DNA of 64,000 bases from Lachnospiraceae bacterium. GTDB lineage: Bacteria > Bacillota > Clostridia > Lachnospirales > Lachnospiraceae. Positions 60,849-64,000 of the stretch are shown piece after piece. Within the stretch, counting starts at the first letter, position 1. Each line of letters begins with the position of its first letter. Position numbers and translations under genes: made by a program. Location: assembly GCA_022800815.1 (NCBI GenBank), contig JAAWRC010000016.1, forward strand, positions 1 to 64,000, in the 5' to 3' direction. The notes under the pieces are model-generated. The model did no database searches. It was not told the origin of the DNA and saw nothing but the letters and a program-made list of their open reading frames with translations.

Positions 60849-61418
60849 ATGTGGGATGCGAAGATATTTTCAACGGATTTATATCATGTTTTAAACTGGT
60901 TTCTGTTATACAGCATGCTGGGGTGGCTTCTGGAGTCCATCTACATGTCCTTCTGCAACAAGAGGCTGACCAACCGTGGTTTCGTAAGGGGGCCCATCTG
61001 CCCCATTTACGGGGTGGGCTTTCTGGGCGCCTATTTTCTGTTCAAGCCCATCGCCCACAACTGGCCCCTGCTCTACGTGCTGGGCTGCGTTTCGGCCACG
61101 GCGTTAGAATTCCTGGTGGCCAAGGCCATGATCCGGATCTTCGGGGCCGTCTGGTGGGACTACAAGGATAAGCCCTTCAATTATCAGGGGATCCTCTGTC
61201 TGGAGAGCACCCTGGCCTGGGGACTCTATGCGATCTGTCTCTTCGCCTTTGTCCACAAAGGGATCTCCTGGCTGTCGGACAGCTACAGCGTGACTGTGGG
61301 CAAGGTCCTGGTCATTGCCGGGGCCCTCTATTACATATCGGATTTTATCTACTGCGTGATGAGGGCGAAGCGGAACGAGGGACTTGAGAAAGATGGGATT
61401 TTGGTGAAGTCGAAATAA
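60849..61418 (+). CDS. PF06541-type membrane protein (putative ABC transporter permease)
   Basis: A 189-residue membrane protein with about five helices. It matches PF06541 (putative type IV ABC-transporter, CmpB): YSMLGWLLESIYMSFCNKRLTNRGFVRGP (in pieces GWLLESIYMSF and NRGFVRGPICPIYGVG), VWWDYKDKPFNYQGILCL and SDFIYCVMRAKR. The family name is historical and its function is unknown. No ATPase is nearby. It lies 25 bases after gatB and is closed by a terminator, so it may share the gatCAB transcript. Confidence 0.82.
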   Translation: MWDAKIFSTDLYHVLNWFLLYSMLGWLLESIYMSFCNKRLTNRGFVRGPICPIYGVGFLGAYFLFKPIAHNWPLLYVLGCVSATALEFLVAKAMIRIFGAVWWDYKDKPFNYQGILCLESTLAWGLYAICLFAFVHKGISWLSDSYSVTVGKVLVIAGALYYISDFIYCVMRAKRNEGLEKDGILVKSK

Positions 61419-61436
61419 TGTCGCAGAGAGCGGCGG

Positions 61437-61474
61437 TAAACCGGGCGGGAAAAATTCTCTGCCCGGTTTTGCGT
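61437..61474 (+). terminator. Rho-independent terminator
   Basis: AAACCGGGC pairs with GCCCGGTTTT around a short AT-rich loop. It ends the gat transcript. Confidence 0.75.
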
Positions 61475-61629
61475 TGTCAGAAATGATGCCGCCTGTTTCG
61501 ATATTCCTGCGGTTCAGGCGTATTTCCAGGATATTCGTATTGGGATTTAATCGAAACAACATAAGCCACTCTGTTACAAATCATGTGTTTTGAAGCAAAT
61601 GGCAAAAATAAAAATGCAATAAAAAAATA

Positions 61630-61658
61630 TTGCATATATCCTCCTGATATGTTAGACT
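61630..61658 (+). promoter_or_regulatory. Promoter of the BlaI/BlaR-like operon
   Basis: TTGCAT at 61630-61635 and TAGACT at 61653-61658, spacer 17. Downstream in the leader an 8-base perfect hairpin (GAGCGGGG/CCCCGCTC, 61679-61707) is present. A BlaI operator with TACA/TGTA halves is not obvious here. Confidence 0.5.
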
Positions 61659-61739
61659 GTATTCAAAGGATGCTTTAGGAGCGGGGAAATGGTTCTGCGC
61701 CCCGCTCTGAGCATGGGTAGAAAGGGGGATTTCGAGGTT

Positions 61740-62234
61740 ATGTATTATGCGATTTACGTGGTGGCATTGATCTTTTATTTTGTTCGGATGGTTCTGTACG
61801 GAGCCGATTATATGATTTTTTGGGATTTTGTGACGTTGGAGTTTATCCTGATCCCATGCGTGCTGACCTTGTTTTGCACAAAGATGCTGAAAGCCTTTGG
61901 CAGGAGCATGCTCTTTGCTCTCGGAAGATGCAATTACTCTTGTGAGAAATGCCGGGAAAGCCTTCAGGCAGTCAGGATGACGATGCTCACGGCCGTGGTC
62001 CTGGGAATGATCGGTTTTCTGGTCAGCATGGTTCGCAGTATCAGGGGATGGCGGCTTGAGGAGCTGCTGGACGGGCTTTACAGGCATTTTTTGGATCTGT
62101 CCGTGGCCATGTTGGTGCCTCTTTACGCACTGTTGATCTGTCTGGCCCTGATTCCGGTTTATTATATGTTGAAAAGACATTTGGTTTTGGGAGCCGACGG
62201 GGAGAACAAAGGCATGAAAGGAGAGACGGAATGA
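61740..62234 (+). CDS. Small membrane protein upstream of blaI
   Basis: A 164-residue protein with three or four membrane helices (YYAIYVVALIFYFVRMVLYG, VTLEFILIPCVLTLFC, MLTAVVLGMIGFLVSMV, and LLICLALIPVYYML). The order of a helix pair, a charged loop with a Cys pair, and two final helices recalls MotA/ExbB-type channel proteins, but similarity is weak. GAGG supports ATG 61740 over 61689. Its last four bases overlap blaI (ATGA). In this operon it could be a sensed target or an accessory of the M56 protein. Confidence 0.6.
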   Translation: MYYAIYVVALIFYFVRMVLYGADYMIFWDFVTLEFILIPCVLTLFCTKMLKAFGRSMLFALGRCNYSCEKCRESLQAVRMTMLTAVVLGMIGFLVSMVRSIRGWRLEELLDGLYRHFLDLSVAMLVPLYALLICLALIPVYYMLKRHLVLGADGENKGMKGETE

Positions 62235-62638
62235 AAGATGGAGGGGAAATCGGGAAAAAGAGGGCGGATATGACGCTCTCGGAACAGGAGGTCATGCGGG
62301 CGATCTGGGAGGTCACGGAGTCGGGAGAAACCGCAACGACGAAGACGGTGCGGAAGCGAATCAACGAGGGGCGGGCGGAGAAGCTGTACGGTCAGATTAT
62401 TTATACCCACGCCGCACATCTGGCGGAGAAAGGGTATCTGGAGATTGGCCGGACGGAGAATGGCAACCGGGTCTACATCCCGTTGGTGGAGAAGGACTGC
62501 TATGTGGCGGAGCAGGCCAGAGGCTGGGCAGAGTTTTGGCGGGAGAGCCGGACCGCCTACGTCATGATGGCTTTGGGAAAAAGCCTGAGTAAGGAAGAAA
62601 AAGAGGAATTCGGGAGATATCTGGATGAGTTGGATTGA
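62231..62638 (+). CDS. BlaI/MecI/CopY-family repressor
   Basis: A 135-residue repressor. The winged helix covers residues 14-90: MTLSEQEVMRAIWEV, TTKTVRKRINEG, YTHAAHLAEKGYLEIGRT and NRVYIPLV. The C-terminal 45 residues form the dimerisation helices that the partner protease usually cleaves to lift repression. It overlaps the preceding membrane gene and the M56 gene by four and fourteen bases, so the three are one unit. It is likely autorepressive. Confidence 0.9.
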   Translation: MKDGGEIGKKRADMTLSEQEVMRAIWEVTESGETATTKTVRKRINEGRAEKLYGQIIYTHAAHLAEKGYLEIGRTENGNRVYIPLVEKDCYVAEQARGWAEFWRESRTAYVMMALGKSLSKEEKEEFGRYLDELD

Positions 62639-63935
62639 AGTGGGGGCCTCGGTTTTCGTGTCCGCCCTGTCAGGGAGTGCGGCCTTTGGTCTCTGGAGGC
62701 TGGAGGAACGATTTCTGGAGGGAGAGGGGCGGTTTCGGGAGATCCGCAGGGGCCTGATCCCTGTGACCTTGTTTTTTCTGGCGCCTGCGGTGTTTTTGTT
62801 TTGGAAGAGGCCGCTCCGGTATCTGTGGGGCGGAGAAGTGCAGGACTTTTTCTGGGATGCGCCGGCCCTGGCCCTGTCGATCCGCTTTCTTGTGATCCTG
62901 TGGGTGGCCGGGACGTTTTTTGCGGCAGCCAGATTTGTGGGACGCAGGCGGAAGGTGAAACGGTTTCTTGGTCGGGGAAGACTGGCCGGGCGGGGGATTC
63001 AGGAGATGGCCGGGGAGGTACGGGAATGCTTTCGTATCCGAAGACGGATCCCGGTGTACATGACGGACGGTCTGTCCGGCCCGGTGATCACGGGGGTTTT
63101 GAAATGCTGTGTTTTTCTCCCGAAAAGAAGTTATGGAGAGGAAGAGCTGAGGATCATTTTGGAACATGAGCTCTGGCATTATAAACAGGGGGATCTGTTT
63201 TTGAAAGCTGTCTGCGGCTGGCTTTCCTGTCTGGAATGGTTCCACCCGCTGTGTGATAAGATGTCCGCAGAGGTAGACAGATGGGGAGAGATTTGCTGCG
63301 ATCTGCAGATGTGCTACAGGCAGGAACGTCCCTGGAATCTGAGACGGTATTTTCAGGTGGTTCTGGAGCATGCGCCGGAGAGGGGAGCGGGTTGTTTTCC
63401 GGGAATGCGGCTTGAATCCGGTCGGGAAGAGCTGGAGGAGCGGATCCGAAAGATGCGTGCTTATCAGCCGGAACGGGAGCCGGGACGGTTTTCGGCAGCT
63501 CTTTTGGCGGCGTGCTTCCTGCTGGCGGCAGGGGGAACTTCTTTTGCCGCCGGAAAAGGGGCGGGGGCTGTCTACGGAGTCGTTTACAGAGCGTCGCAAC
63601 AGGAGGTGCGAAGAGGTTTTCCGGTCCGGGGCAAAAAAGGCGGGAGTGTAAAAAGAGAGGAGGGCCATGACTGGAATCTGACGGCAGGGGAAGAAAAAGA
63701 GGCTGCGGTCTTCCACGGGGAGGACGGAGACCAGGTGGCGGTTCTTGTCTCGACGGAGTCGGAGGACACTCCTACGAAGATTACGCTGAAAGGACCGGAT
63801 GGGAGCCGGAGGAGCGTTTTCGGGACCGGGATCCACAGCTTCACCTTCACGGTCCTGGAAAGCGGGGAGCACGGAATCACCGTGGGCAATGAAGGCGGCG
63901 AGGGGGCGAGGGTATGGGTCACGGCGATATGGTGA
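62625..63935 (+). CDS. M56 (BlaR1/MecR1-like) membrane protease
   Basis: A 436-residue membrane protease. Three helices lie before residue 110. A cytoplasmic metalloprotease domain has the zinc motif HELWH at residues 181-185 in ILEHELWHYKQGDLF, then a distal DRWGEICCDLQ. A further TM (FSAALLAACFLLAAGGTSFAA) follows, and a 130-residue extracellular tail. Unlike BlaR1 the tail lacks a penicillin-binding S-x-x-K domain. It ends in a small beta-rich module (ITLKGPDGSRRSVFG), so the signal is not a beta-lactam. It should cleave the adjacent BlaI-like repressor. Confidence 0.87.
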   Translation: MSWIEVGASVFVSALSGSAAFGLWRLEERFLEGEGRFREIRRGLIPVTLFFLAPAVFLFWKRPLRYLWGGEVQDFFWDAPALALSIRFLVILWVAGTFFAAARFVGRRRKVKRFLGRGRLAGRGIQEMAGEVRECFRIRRRIPVYMTDGLSGPVITGVLKCCVFLPKRSYGEEELRIILEHELWHYKQGDLFLKAVCGWLSCLEWFHPLCDKMSAEVDRWGEICCDLQMCYRQERPWNLRRYFQVVLEHAPERGAGCFPGMRLESGREELEERIRKMRAYQPEREPGRFSAALLAACFLLAAGGTSFAAGKGAGAVYGVVYRASQQEVRRGFPVRGKKGGSVKREEGHDWNLTAGEEKEAAVFHGEDGDQVAVLVSTESEDTPTKITLKGPDGSRRSVFGTGIHSFTFTVLESGEHGITVGNEGGEGARVWVTAIW

Positions 63936-63958
63936 CCGGAAGGCCTCCCGTATTTTAA

Positions 63959-64000
63959 ACAACACTTTATTCATCACCTGTGCGTTGAATAAAGTGTTGT
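63959..64000 (+). terminator. Terminator-like hairpin at the window edge
   Basis: ACAACACTTTATTC (63959-63972) and GAATAAAGTGTTGT (63987-64000) are perfect 14-base inverted repeats. What follows lies outside the window, so a T-run cannot be checked. It could also be the end of a mobile element. Confidence 0.5.

Overview
The window is a gene-dense, GC-rich stretch of a Clostridia chromosome, most likely a Lachnospiraceae species. The signs are the strong Shine-Dalgarno sites, a tryptophan T-box, a CIRCE heat-shock operator, GatCAB, a DUF4250 protein, the DUF5717/DUF5716 pair, LicD enzymes and many ATGA-type overlaps. I saw no rRNA, tRNA or CRISPR array.

Layout. 1-4160: a small HTH regulator, then a promoter, a Trp-specific T-box and a three-gene ABC importer (predicted tryptophan uptake). 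4221-9764: ilvE, a short unknown ORF, CIRCE-controlled clpB, a DUF4250 protein and a polysaccharide deacetylase. 9766-14976: rarA (minus strand), an overlapping MFS-tcdA-licD run, a long palindromic MITE-like element and an HD-domain protein. 15146-17367: an isolated TnpB-like gene whose RuvC catalytic residues look lost, with palindromic repeats upstream and a non-coding tail downstream.

17368-28756 is a ten-gene, largely overlapping cell-surface glycan cluster: a CDP-glycerol-transferase-like protein, LicD, a cytidylyltransferase/oxidoreductase fusion, GT2, a DegT aminotransferase, a sulfatase-fold transferase, an ATP-grasp/HAD fusion, a Rossmann-like anchored protein, an FkbM-type protein and a beta-propeller-like protein. 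It ends at a strong terminator. 29177-35479 holds a little-understood unit: a 1176-residue DUF5717 protein, an actin/Hsp70-fold DUF5716 protein, a TPR protein and a shikimate kinase with an insertion.

35541-47774: ilvN-ilvC, yaaA with a duplicated 3' end, an AraC regulator facing a decayed PTS transporter (IIBC shortened, amber stop before IIA), a HAD phosphatase, a truncated ptsH, intact ptsI, an amylosucrase-like GH13 enzyme and a two-component system. 47865-55679: a hicB remnant, an ABC/FtsX exporter with phased direct repeats resembling a response-regulator operator, a second long palindrome, and a peptide-processing set (serine hydrolase, DmpA-type P1 peptidase, DppA-type M55 peptidase). 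55719-64000: a RelB/PIN toxin-antitoxin pair, an acidic two-TM protein, gatCAB, a PF06541 membrane protein, and a small membrane protein with BlaI and BlaR1-like genes.

The candidates best worth a second look are the apparently nuclease-dead TnpB-like protein beside the glycan cluster, and the DUF5717-DUF5716-TPR-kinase unit.
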